NCBI GenBank assembly: GCA_964418595.1
Contig: CAYQMF010000205.1
Location: 1 to 5,664 of the forward strand
Direction of reading: 5' to 3'
DNA from: CAYQMF01 sp964418595
GTDB taxonomy: Bacteria; Planctomycetota; UBA1135; UBA2386
DNA: 5,664 nucleotides
A program made the translations under genes and the position numbers. The notes beneath the pieces were generated by a model, which worked only from the letters and a program-made list of their open reading frames with translations, was not told the DNA's origin and did not search any database. This document shows positions 1 to 5,664 of this stretch, piece after piece (position 1 is the first letter of the stretch; every line of letters starts with the position of its first letter).

Positions 1-374
1 CCGTACACCTCGCTGGTGCTGGCGAGCAGGAAGCGGGCCTGCTTCTCGCGCGCGAGCCCCAGCGCCTTGTGGGTGCCGAGGCTGCCGACCTTCGCGGTCT
101 GGATGGGGAACTCCAGGTAGTCGCGCGGGCTCGCCGGCGACGCGAAGTGCAGGACGTAGTGCACCGGCCCCGGGACGTGGATGTAGTTGGTCACGTCCTG
201 GTGGTGGAACACGAAGTCGGGGCGCGAGATCAGGTGCTCGATGTTGCCGAGGTCGCCGGTGATGAGGTTGTCCATGCAGACGACCTCCAGCCCCTCGGCG
301 AGCAGGCGCTCACAGAGGTGGGACCCGATGAAACCGGCGCCGCCGGTGATCACTGCTCGCTGCCGCTTCGTCAT
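1..374 (-). CDS. UDP-glucuronate decarboxylase-type NAD-dependent epimerase/dehydratase, N-terminal part
   Basis: This is the first 124 residues of an extended short-chain dehydrogenase; the rest lies beyond the left edge. The Rossmann nucleotide-binding motif TGGAGFIGSHL is at residues 10-20, followed by the strand VVCMDNLITG (31-40), whose Asp would bind the NAD ribose. The segment FASPASPRDYLEFPIQT (77-93) and the end LLASTSEVY (116-124) are typical of UDP-glucuronate decarboxylase (UXS), which makes UDP-xylose from UDP-glucuronate, and of its close dTDP-glucose 4,6-dehydratase relatives. The TSEVY segment carries the catalytic Ser/Thr; the YxxxK pair would lie outside the window. The ATG at 374 is just before the Rossmann strand, as usual in the family, with a weak GGA upstream. 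It begins 18 nt after the preceding exported-protein gene and is probably co-transcribed with it. The SDR family is certain and the UXS assignment likely; the exact substrate is not proven by the fragment. Confidence 0.9.
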   Translation of the reverse strand, partial: MTKRQRAVITGGAGFIGSHLCERLLAEGLEVVCMDNLITGDLGNIEHLISRPDFVFHHQDVTNYIHVPGPVHYVLHFASPASPRDYLEFPIQTAKVGSLGTHKALGLAREKQARFLLASTSEVY

Positions 375-392
375 GGTGTTCCGTGCGCCGCG

Positions 393-1553
393 TCAGCGGC
401 CGTTCTGCGTCCCCTGCCGGGGCCCCCGCTGGCCCGACTCCGCGCCCGACGCGCGGAACTCCGGGAACGAGTCGCCGCCGGCGGCCTCGAGCACCGCGCC
501 CGCGCCCGCGCCGAGCTTGATGCGCGCGCCGAGCCATTCGACGGTACCGCCACCGCTGCCGCCGGTGAGCGTGGCGCGACGCGCGTCGATCCGGGTCTGC
601 GCCGTGCCGTGCACGACCAGCGCAGTCGAGGGCACGGCCGCCGGCGGCGGCGTCGCCAGCACCGCGACCTCGCGGTTGGCCGGGACCTCGATGCTGCTCG
701 CGCCCGTACGCACGCGGAACGCGTTGGGGCCCTCGTTGCGCAGCACGATGCGATCCCCCACGCGCGTCAGGCGCACCTGGCTCTCGGCGATCTCGAGCAC
801 CGACTGGTCGAGCAGGCGCAGGCGCACCGAGCGCTTGCGGGCGTCCAGGCGCAGGAACCAGACGTCGAGGAGGTCGAACTCGGCCGCCAACTCCGTGAGC
901 TGGACGGTCTCGAGGTGGATGGGCCCGACGCTCTGCATCGACGCGCTGTCGTGCAGGTACACCGAGAAGTCGCCGCTCATCGTGCGCACCTGCACTCCGG
1001 CACCGACCTCGAGGGTCTTGATGCGGTCGTGGAACGGCACGGGGATGTAGGCCTCTTCGTCCTTGCCGCGGTACCACACGCGATCCGAGATGCGGACCAG
1101 GACCGCCTGGTCGGGGCGGGCGCGGTCGGTGGTCGCGCTGCCCGCCATCAGCCACGACGGCCAGAGCCCCTCGGGCCTCGGCGCGCCCGGCGCGAGCAGG
1201 AGGCTCGACGGGGACTCACCGCGCGCCCGCAACACTTCGGGGCGGAAGCCCGGCAGGCCGGGGTAGCCGCCGAACGCCGGCGAGTCCGGCGCATACAGCG
1301 GGAAGCCGCGGAAGTCGGGGGCCACGGACTCGACGCCGGGGAACGTGTAGTAGGGGTCGATCCCGCGCGGCAGGCGAGGCTCCTGCCGCGGCAGCGACCA
1401 CTCGACGACGCCGGCGCCGGTGCGCCCGCCCCCTTGACCGGGGGGCGGCGGCTGGCCGCCCTGCTGCGCCGCTGTCCCCGTGACCGGGCCGGCTGCGAGG
1501 ACGCAGGACACGACGAAGCGTAGGGTTGCCGGGCGCATGAAGACGGTGGGCAT
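393..1553 (-). CDS. exported protein of unknown function with weak FecR-like beta-rich domain
   Basis: I do not recognise this 386-residue protein with certainty. An N-terminal signal peptide is visible: a basic start (MRPATLR from residue 6), a hydrophobic core (FVVSCVLAAGPV) and a likely signal peptidase I site after TAA near residue 29. A Gly/Pro/Gln-rich linker (30-48) and a Pro/Phe/Tyr-rich stretch (about 65-110) follow. The segment from about 150 to 300 alternates short beta strands and turns (VLVRISDRVWYRG, VGAGVQVRTMSGDFSVYLHDS, SVRLRLLDQSVLEIAESQV, IVLRNEGPNAFRVRTG), resembling the FecR/surface-sensing beta fold only loosely. The C-terminus is Gly/Arg/Gln-rich, and no catalytic motif is seen. 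It probably acts in the periplasm or at the surface. The start may be the ATG at 1553 or the in-frame ATG at 1538, which gives a cleaner signal peptide; neither has a strong ribosome binding site. It lies 38 nt after the AmaP-like gene and 18 nt before the epimerase gene. Confidence 0.75.
   Translation of the reverse strand: MPTVFMRPATLRFVVSCVLAAGPVTGTAAQQGGQPPPPGQGGGRTGAGVVEWSLPRQEPRLPRGIDPYYTFPGVESVAPDFRGFPLYAPDSPAFGGYPGLPGFRPEVLRARGESPSSLLLAPGAPRPEGLWPSWLMAGSATTDRARPDQAVLVRISDRVWYRGKDEEAYIPVPFHDRIKTLEVGAGVQVRTMSGDFSVYLHDSASMQSVGPIHLETVQLTELAAEFDLLDVWFLRLDARKRSVRLRLLDQSVLEIAESQVRLTRVGDRIVLRNEGPNAFRVRTGASSIEVPANREVAVLATPPPAAVPSTALVVHGTAQTRIDARRATLTGGSGGGTVEWLGARIKLGAGAGAVLEAAGGDSFPEFRASGAESGQRGPRQGTQNGR
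495..512. repeat. three tandem copies of the hexamer CGCGCC inside a gene
   Basis: Three perfect direct copies of CGCGCC lie within the exported-protein gene, where they encode an alternating Gly-Ala run (LGAGAGAVL, about residues 347-355). Six-base units keep the reading frame, so a change in copy number would only lengthen or shorten the Gly-Ala run. In DNA this GC-rich it may be simple compositional drift. Confidence 0.5.
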
Positions 1554-1591
1554 GGTCGCCGATCGCAGGCCGGCCCGCCACAGGTTGGCGG

Positions 1592-2257
1592 TCAAGCTTG
1601 CGCGGCCTCGTCGTCTTCTTCGATCGGATAGCGGGGTCCGGTGAAGGGCTGCTCCGGCGGCGACTCCTCTTCCCGGGCCGTGCCCCGTTTCGGCGGCCGC
1701 CCGGCGAAGCCCAGGAACTCCAGCTCGAACTCCACCCGCGCGCCGTCCGCAAGCTGGACCAGCGCCTCGAACTGCCGGTGCAGCGCCCCGCGCAGGGCCG
1801 CGCTCGCGGCCTGGATCGCCGCCCCCTCCGTGGCGTGGAACTGGACGTGGACGACGAGCCGCCGCAAGCCGGCGTGCCGGAGCGCGACCCGGACGCGCGA
1901 CACCGTGGCCAAGGCCTCCCCGGCAGCCTTGAGGCCGGACTCGATCGCCTCGCGGGCCACCATCACGCTGCCGCCCGAGCCCTCCGACATCACGTGCCGG
2001 AGCGGCTCGCGGGGCACGCGCCCGTAGAGCACGTAGAGCACGTCCAGTACGAGGAGCAGCGCCGCCACCGACGCGGCCAAGCGCAGGCGCATGGTCTTGT
2101 CGATCTCGAGCACGAGCTGACCGGTCGCCGGATCCCACTGACCGAGCGCCGAGGGTGCCGCCCACATCGAGAGCGCGAGCACGGCGGCCGCGAGCGCGAA
2201 CACGATGTGCGCCGCGACCAGCCCGCGCGCGAACACGCTCCGCAGGTCGGCCGCCAC
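1592..2257 (-). CDS. membrane-anchored Asp23/AmaP-like protein
   Basis: This 221-residue protein has two hydrophobic helices, at about residues 12-34 and 58-78, separated by a short polar loop that includes WDPATGQLVLEID. Such an N-terminal hairpin is the layout of AmaP, the membrane anchor of Asp23 in Staphylococcus. After it, residues 93-185 follow the Asp23/Gls24 (DUF322) pattern: GGSVMVAREAIE, a strand pair RVRVALRHAGLRRLVVHVQF, an amphipathic helix (IQAASAALRGALHRQFEAL) and a last strand VEFELEFLGF. The tail is polar with an acidic patch (EEDDE). The GTG start at 2257 was chosen because GAGGTG lies 5 nt upstream and the frame is open only through accC beyond it. The gene begins 4 nt after accC stops, so translation is probably coupled. 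The family call rests on topology and pattern and was not tested by alignment. By analogy it may tether an Asp23-type partner or modulate envelope or lipid functions. Confidence 0.75.
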   Translation of the reverse strand: MAADLRSVFARGLVAAHIVFALAAAVLALSMWAAPSALGQWDPATGQLVLEIDKTMRLRLAASVAALLLVLDVLYVLYGRVPREPLRHVMSEGSGGSVMVAREAIESGLKAAGEALATVSRVRVALRHAGLRRLVVHVQFHATEGAAIQAASAALRGALHRQFEALVQLADGARVEFELEFLGFAGRPPKRGTAREEESPPEQPFTGPRYPIEEDDEAAQA

Positions 2258-2261
2258 CCGA

Positions 2262-3611
2262 TCACCTCGCCGGGGTGAAGTAGCGCTCGATGAAGCCCGT
2301 GTCGACGTCGCCCTTGACGAAGTCCGAGTGCTGCAGGATGTCGCGGAACAGATCGGTCGTCGTCGCCACACCGTCGACGACCAGTTCGTCGAGCGCGCGG
2401 AGCGCCGCCGCGATCGCCTGCCGCCGCGTCGGCCGGTGCACGATGAGCTTGCCCACCATCGAGTCGTAGTGCGGCGGGATGGTGTAGCCCTGGTACATGT
2501 GGCTGTCCCACCGGATGCCGGGGCCGCCCGGCGCGCGGAAGCGCTGCACGAGCCCGGGGCTCGGCTTGAAGTTCTGCTTGGGATCCTCGGCGTTGATGCG
2601 GAACTCGATGGCGTGCCCGCGCGAGACGATGTCGGACTGCGCGATCGACAACCGCTCACCGGCCGCGATCCTGATCATCTCCTGGATCAGGTCGACGCCC
2701 ATGCACTCCTCCGTGACCGGATGCTCGACCTGGATGCGCGAGTTGACCTCGATGAAGTAGTAGTTGCCCTCGCGGTCGTAGAGGAACTCGCAGGTACCGG
2801 CCGAGTAGTAGCCGGCCTCCTTGGCGAGACGCACCGCCGCGTCGCCCATCGCCTTGCGGGTCTCTTGCGAGAGCACCGGGGAAGGACTCTCCTCGAGCAG
2901 CTTCTGGTGGCGCCGCTGCAACGAGCAGTCGCGCTCGTTGAGATGGATGACGTTGCCGTGCTGGTCGCCGAGCAACTGGAACTCGATGTGGCGCGGACGC
3001 TCGATGTACTTCTCGAGGTACACCATCGGGTTCTTGAAGGCCTTCTCCGCCTCGGAGCGCGCCGAGTGGAAGCCGCGCACGAGCTGTTCGTCGTCGTGAC
3101 AGACGCGCATGCCGCGACCGCCGCCGCCGGCGGACGCCTTGATGAGCACCGGGTAGCCGACCTTGCGCGCCACCTCGAGCGCGTCGCGCTCGCTCTCGAT
3201 CGGACCGTCCGAACCCGGCACCGTCGGCACCCCCGCGCGCTTGGCGAGTTCCTTGGCCGACACCTTGTCGCCGACCGCGGCGATCGCCTTGGCCGGCGGG
3301 CCGATGAAGGTGAACCCGCACTCGTTGCACACGTCGACGAAGTGCGCGTTCTCCGAGAGGAACCCGTAGCCGGGGTGGATCGCCTCGGCGTCAGCGATCT
3401 CCGCCGCCGCGATCAGCGCCGGGATGTTGAGGTAGCTGTCGGTGCTGGCGGCGGGCCCGATGCAGATGGCGCTGTCGGCCATCTCGACATGCATCGCGTG
3501 CCTGTCGGCCTGCGAGTACACCGCCACCGTCTCGATGCCGAGGTCCTTGCAGGCGCGCAGGATGCGGAGCGCGATCTCGCCGCGGTTGGCGATCAGGATC
3601 TTGCGGAACAC
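2262..3611 (-). CDS. accC: biotin carboxylase subunit of acetyl-CoA carboxylase
   Basis: AccC uses ATP and bicarbonate to carboxylate the biotin carried by AccB, the first half-reaction of acetyl-CoA carboxylase in the cytoplasm. At 449 residues it has the standard length for the free-standing subunit. It starts with the typical KILIANRGEIALRI and has the N-terminal domain motif HPGYGFLSENA (79-89). The ATP-grasp domain carries K116, K158, the glycine-rich loop GGGGRGMR (162-169), H208, K237, E275, E288, and R292 in NSRIQVEHPVTE; R338 lies in RINAEDP. These match the ATP, metal, bicarbonate and biotin ligands of the E. coli enzyme at nearly identical numbering, so it should be active. The start is GTG at 3611, 4 nt after the accB stop, with GAAGAGG upstream. 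Adjacency to a carrier protein argues against a pyruvate or propionyl-CoA carboxylase role, although a related acyl-CoA carboxylase cannot be fully excluded. Confidence 0.98.
   Translation of the reverse strand: MFRKILIANRGEIALRILRACKDLGIETVAVYSQADRHAMHVEMADSAICIGPAASTDSYLNIPALIAAAEIADAEAIHPGYGFLSENAHFVDVCNECGFTFIGPPAKAIAAVGDKVSAKELAKRAGVPTVPGSDGPIESERDALEVARKVGYPVLIKASAGGGGRGMRVCHDDEQLVRGFHSARSEAEKAFKNPMVYLEKYIERPRHIEFQLLGDQHGNVIHLNERDCSLQRRHQKLLEESPSPVLSQETRKAMGDAAVRLAKEAGYYSAGTCEFLYDREGNYYFIEVNSRIQVEHPVTEECMGVDLIQEMIRIAAGERLSIAQSDIVSRGHAIEFRINAEDPKQNFKPSPGLVQRFRAPGGPGIRWDSHMYQGYTIPPHYDSMVGKLIVHRPTRRQAIAAALRALDELVVDGVATTTDLFRDILQHSDFVKGDVDTGFIERYFTPAR
2263..2268 (-). promoter_or_regulatory. 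ribosome binding site of the AmaP-like gene
   Basis: GAGGTG is followed by 5 nt and then the GTG start codon at 2257. The site overlaps the accC stop codon, so a ribosome finishing accC covers it. This supports the GTG start and translational coupling. Confidence 0.7.
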
Positions 3612-3615
3612 GGGC

Positions 3616-4200
3616 TCACAGCCTCTTCAGCCGGAACAGCGGCTGGCCGAACTCGACGGTCTGCCCGTTCTCGACGAGGAGCGCGGTGATCTCCGCCGCG
3701 AACTCCGCCTTGATCTCGTTCATCACCTTCATCGCCTCGATGATGCACAGCGGCTTCTCGGCCTCGATGCGGTCGCCGACTTCGACGAAGGGCTCGGCGT
3801 CGGGCGACGGCGAGCGGTAGAAGGTTCCCACCATTGGCGACAGGAACACGTCACCCTCGACCGGCGCCGCCGAGTGGGCCGCCGCGGTCGCATGTGGCGC
3901 CAACGGCGCGCCGGGCGCGCTCATCGAGTGCGGCGGCGGCGAGTAGTGCACGACCCCCGCGGGGCGATCCTCGCGCAGGCGGATCCGCACCTTGGCGTCA
4001 CCGTCGGCGAGTTCGATCTCCACCGCACCGCGCTCGACCATCAGGTCGATCAGGCGCTGCACCTGGCCGACGCGGGGGTCATCGGGTTGCGATGGCGTCG
4101 CCTTCTGAGCCGCCTTGGCGGCAGGCTGAACCGACCTGCCCTTCGAGGCCGAAGGGGCGGTCTTGGCAGGCTTCGTGTTCTTGGATCGGCGTGTGGCCAT
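3616..4200 (-). CDS. accB: biotin carboxyl carrier protein of acetyl-CoA carboxylase
   Basis: AccB carries the biotin that AccC carboxylates and the AccAD carboxyltransferase uses to make malonyl-CoA. The protein is 194 residues. Residues 41-78 (VQRLIDLMVERGAVEIELADG and on) match the N-terminal helix-strand region of BCCP. Residues 86-115 are a Pro/Ala/His-rich mobile linker, and 118-194 form the biotinyl domain. That domain has the BCCP thumb segment (SPMVGTFYRSPSPDAEPF, 121-138) and the biotinylation motif EAMKVMNEI, with K158 as acceptor. Before the conserved part lies an unusual Lys/Ala/Ser/Pro-rich extension of about 40 residues, absent from E. coli BCCP. The ATG at 4200 was chosen because the frame further upstream runs into the glycyl-tRNA synthetase gene on the other strand; no clear ribosome binding site precedes it. 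It is the first gene of the leftward block and ends 4 nt before accC. Confidence 0.96.
   Translation of the reverse strand: MATRRSKNTKPAKTAPSASKGRSVQPAAKAAQKATPSQPDDPRVGQVQRLIDLMVERGAVEIELADGDAKVRIRLREDRPAGVVHYSPPPHSMSAPGAPLAPHATAAAHSAAPVEGDVFLSPMVGTFYRSPSPDAEPFVEVGDRIEAEKPLCIIEAMKVMNEIKAEFAAEITALLVENGQTVEFGQPLFRLKRL
3622..3628 (-). promoter_or_regulatory. probable ribosome binding site of accC
   Basis: GAAGAGG lies 10 nt upstream of the GTG start of accC and inside the last codons of accB. The spacing is slightly long, but it is the only purine-rich match near this start. Confidence 0.5.
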
Positions 4201-4231
4201 GTGCGAGCGAGGGGAACCGCGAAGGGGCGAG

Positions 4232-4265
4232 AATGTAGCGAGGCACGCGCGGCCGACGAAAGCAA
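4232..4265 (-). promoter_or_regulatory. possible promoter for the accB-accC block
   Basis: On the minus strand, TACATT at 4237-4232 resembles a -10 box (four of six consensus bases) and would place the transcript start about 25 nt before the accB ATG. A good -35 box at ideal spacing is missing: TTGCTT at 4265-4260 is 22 nt away, and TTTCGT at 4261-4256 is 18 nt away but a poor match. This is a weak guess. Confidence 0.25.
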
Positions 4266-4326
4266 GAAACGCCGTGGCCAGGGGGACAGCACTTGCCAGA
4301 ACGCAGGCGGCACCGCCGACGCACGC

Positions 4327-4335
4327 TGCTAGGCT
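4327..4335 (+). promoter_or_regulatory. possible extended -10 element for the glycyl-tRNA synthetase gene
   Basis: TGCTAGGCT has the TGn extension plus TAGGCT, which shares the first, second and last bases of TATAAT. It ends 13 nt before the ATG at 4349, implying a very short leader. No matching -35 box lies at normal spacing. The evidence is weak. Confidence 0.2.
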
Positions 4336-4348
4336 TCCGCGCTTTCCC

Positions 4349-5664
4349 ATGCGATCCGAGATGAGCGAGACGACCAAGCCCAAGTCGATGGACGAGATCA
4401 TGGCGCTGTGCAAGCGCCGCGGCTTCATCTACCCGGCGAGCGAGATCTACGGCGGGATCAACGGGTTCTGGGACTACGGCCCACTCGGAGCACAGCTCAA
4501 GAAGAACCTGCGCGACGCCTGGTGGGAGGACGTGGTGCTCGTGCCGTGCCAGGGCAAACCCGGCCCCGGCAACAGCGAGGTCCGGATCGTGCCGCTGGAC
4601 TCCTGCATCATCCAGAACCCCAAGGTCTGGGTGGCCAGCGGCCACGTCGGCGGGTTCAGCGATCCGATGGTCGACTGCCGCGAGACCAAGCAGCGCTTCC
4701 GCGCCGACCACGTGCAGGTCCTGCGCGCACGAGATCCCGGGGTGCAGCAGATGTTCGTGTTCGTCGGCGGCGACGACGCCGGCCTCGCCGAGGCCCGCAA
4801 GCGCCTGGGCAAGTACCTCAAGCGCGAGGTTGCGGACGACGAACTCGAGGTCGTGCCGCTGGCGACGATCCCGAGCGCCGACTACCCGCGGCTCGTCAAT
4901 CCGGCGGCGAAGCAACCCGGCACGCTCACCCTGCCGCGCCAGTTCAACCTGATGTTCAAGACGTACGTCGGCGCCACCGCCAGCGAGGACGACGTCGCCT
5001 ACCTGCGCCCGGAGACCGCGCAGGGCATCTTCACGAACTTCCGCAACGTCGTCGACACCACGCGCGTGCGCGTGCCGTTCGGCATCGCGCAGACCGGCAA
5101 GGCGTTCCGCAACGAGGTCACGCCGCGCAACTTCACCTTCCGCAGCCGCGAGTTCGAGCAGGCGGAGATCGAGTTCTTCATCCATCCCTCCACCGCGAAC
5201 GAGTGGTACGCCTTCTGGCGCGACCAGCGCTTCAAGTGGTGGCAGTCGGTCGGACTCGCCGGAGAGAACCTGCGCCTCCGCGAGCACGATCGCGACGAGC
5301 TCGCGCACAACGCGAAGGAGGGCGCCGGCTGCTGCGACGTCGAGTACCGCTTCCCCTTCACGCGCCCGGGGTTCGGCGAGCTCGAGGGCGTGGCGCATCG
5401 AAGCGACTACGACCTTCGTCAGCACGCCCAGCACAGCGGCAAGGGCGACAAGCTCAAGTACTTCGACCAGGAGCGCTCGGAGCGTTACTTCCCGCACGTG
5501 ATCGAGCCGTCGGGCGGAATGGATCGCGGGACGCTCGCGCTCATCTGCGAGGCGTACACGCCCGATCCGACGCGTCCGAGCGGCGTCTACATGCAGTTCC
5601 ATCCGCGGATGGCGCCGGTGAAGGCGGGCATCTTCCCGCTCGTCAACAAGGACGGCATGCCGGA
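4349..5664 (+). CDS. glyS: glycyl-tRNA synthetase, dimeric (alpha2) type, C-terminus missing at window edge
   Basis: The enzyme joins glycine to tRNA-Gly using ATP, in the cytoplasm. The 438 residues seen match the single-chain class II type found in eukaryotes, archaea, Thermus and Mycobacterium, not the two-subunit GlyQ/GlyS of E. coli. The start region CKRRGFIYPASEIYGG and GFWDYGPLGAQLKKNL (21-54, motif 1 area) is diagnostic. It is followed by VASGHVGGFSDPMVDCRE (95-112), LRPETAQGIFTNF (219-231), motif 2 (FRNEVTPRNFTFRSREFEQ, 253-271) and motif 3 (IEPSGGMDRGTLAL, 385-398). The anticodon-binding domain is only just beginning (APVKAGIFPLVN). Between RADH (118-121) and LPRQFNLMF there are about 73 residues, clearly more than I recall for the Mycobacterium enzyme. 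The start is uncertain: ATG 4349 or in-frame ATG 4361 (MSETTKPK), neither with a good ribosome binding site. It is transcribed away from accB. Confidence 0.97.
   Translation, partial: MRSEMSETTKPKSMDEIMALCKRRGFIYPASEIYGGINGFWDYGPLGAQLKKNLRDAWWEDVVLVPCQGKPGPGNSEVRIVPLDSCIIQNPKVWVASGHVGGFSDPMVDCRETKQRFRADHVQVLRARDPGVQQMFVFVGGDDAGLAEARKRLGKYLKREVADDELEVVPLATIPSADYPRLVNPAAKQPGTLTLPRQFNLMFKTYVGATASEDDVAYLRPETAQGIFTNFRNVVDTTRVRVPFGIAQTGKAFRNEVTPRNFTFRSREFEQAEIEFFIHPSTANEWYAFWRDQRFKWWQSVGLAGENLRLREHDRDELAHNAKEGAGCCDVEYRFPFTRPGFGELEGVAHRSDYDLRQHAQHSGKGDKLKYFDQERSERYFPHVIEPSGGMDRGTLALICEAYTPDPTRPSGVYMQFHPRMAPVKAGIFPLVNKDGMP

Larger units (their letters stand above)
4201..4348. promoter_or_regulatory. 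divergent intergenic region between accB and the glycyl-tRNA synthetase gene
   Basis: This is the only sizeable non-coding stretch, about 148 bp, and must hold the starts for transcription in both directions. It is less GC-saturated in places (AGCAAGAAAC, GAATGTAG). No T-box-like leader for the synthetase fits: the space is too short for the usual specifier stem and antiterminator, and no T-box core sequence is visible. No clear operator or terminator is seen. Confidence 0.6.

Noticed and set aside
69..1523. Plus-strand open frame of 484 codons
   Set aside because: It lies opposite the exported-protein and epimerase genes. Its translation is Arg/Ala/Val/Asp-rich with no recognisable motif, as expected from high-GC antisense frames.
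1567..1580. Palindromic GGCCGGCC-containing sequence in the 38-nt gap, considered as a terminator
   Set aside because: The stem is short, without a following U-run, and such palindromes are common at this GC content.
1554..2165. In-frame upstream extension of the exported-protein frame through the AmaP-like gene
   Set aside because: It overlaps the AmaP-like gene in another frame and would bury the signal peptide internally. Starts at 1553 or 1538 fit better.
2205..3689. Plus-strand open frame of 494 codons
   Set aside because: It is antisense to accC, whose identity is certain; the translation is low-complexity and Arg/Leu/Val/Asp-rich. It is a GC-driven shadow.
4201..4348. T-box riboswitch upstream of the glycyl-tRNA synthetase gene
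   Set aside because: The region is too short, and no T-box core sequence or terminator/antiterminator pair is visible.
4201..4428. Upstream in-frame extension of accB, including an ATG at 4350 giving a hydrophobic, signal-peptide-like segment
   Set aside because: It would overlap the start of the glycyl-tRNA synthetase gene, and a secreted biotin carrier makes no biological sense. The hydrophobic run is probably chance reading of the intergenic region.
4079..5602. Minus-strand open frame of 507 codons
   Set aside because: It is antisense to the glycyl-tRNA synthetase gene, with composition typical of a shadow frame and no family motifs.

Overview
The window is very GC-rich, coding-dense bacterial chromosome, with long spurious open frames opposite and out of phase with the real genes. 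No phage, transposon, CRISPR or RNA gene is visible. The combination of a dimer-type glycyl-tRNA synthetase, free-standing AccB and AccC, an exported low-complexity protein and a UDP-sugar epimerase/decarboxylase suggests a high-GC bacterium of a Planctomycetota- or Acidobacteriota-like kind. That placement is a guess: no rRNA or other decisive marker is present.

The layout is one divergent intergenic region (about 4201-4348) with genes leaving in both directions. To the right runs the gene for glycyl-tRNA synthetase (4349 to the window edge, missing its C-terminal anticodon-binding domain). To the left runs a tight five-gene block, in transcription order: accB (biotin carboxyl carrier protein), accC (biotin carboxylase), a two-helix membrane protein with an Asp23/AmaP-like soluble domain, an exported protein of unknown function with weak FecR-like features, and the N-terminal part of a UDP-glucuronate decarboxylase-type short-chain dehydrogenase cut by the left edge. 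The gaps between these genes are 4, 4, 38 and 18 nt, so they probably form one transcription unit.

AccB and AccC form the biotin carboxylation half of acetyl-CoA carboxylase, the first step of fatty acid synthesis; accA and accD are not in the window. The most interesting point is the membrane-anchored Asp23/AmaP-like gene immediately after accC. It sits where Firmicutes carry the soluble Asp23-family gene yqhY, which hints at a conserved link between this domain family and the carboxylase. The last two genes point to the cell envelope (an exported protein and nucleotide-sugar metabolism), but no functional tie to the acc genes can be shown from sequence alone.
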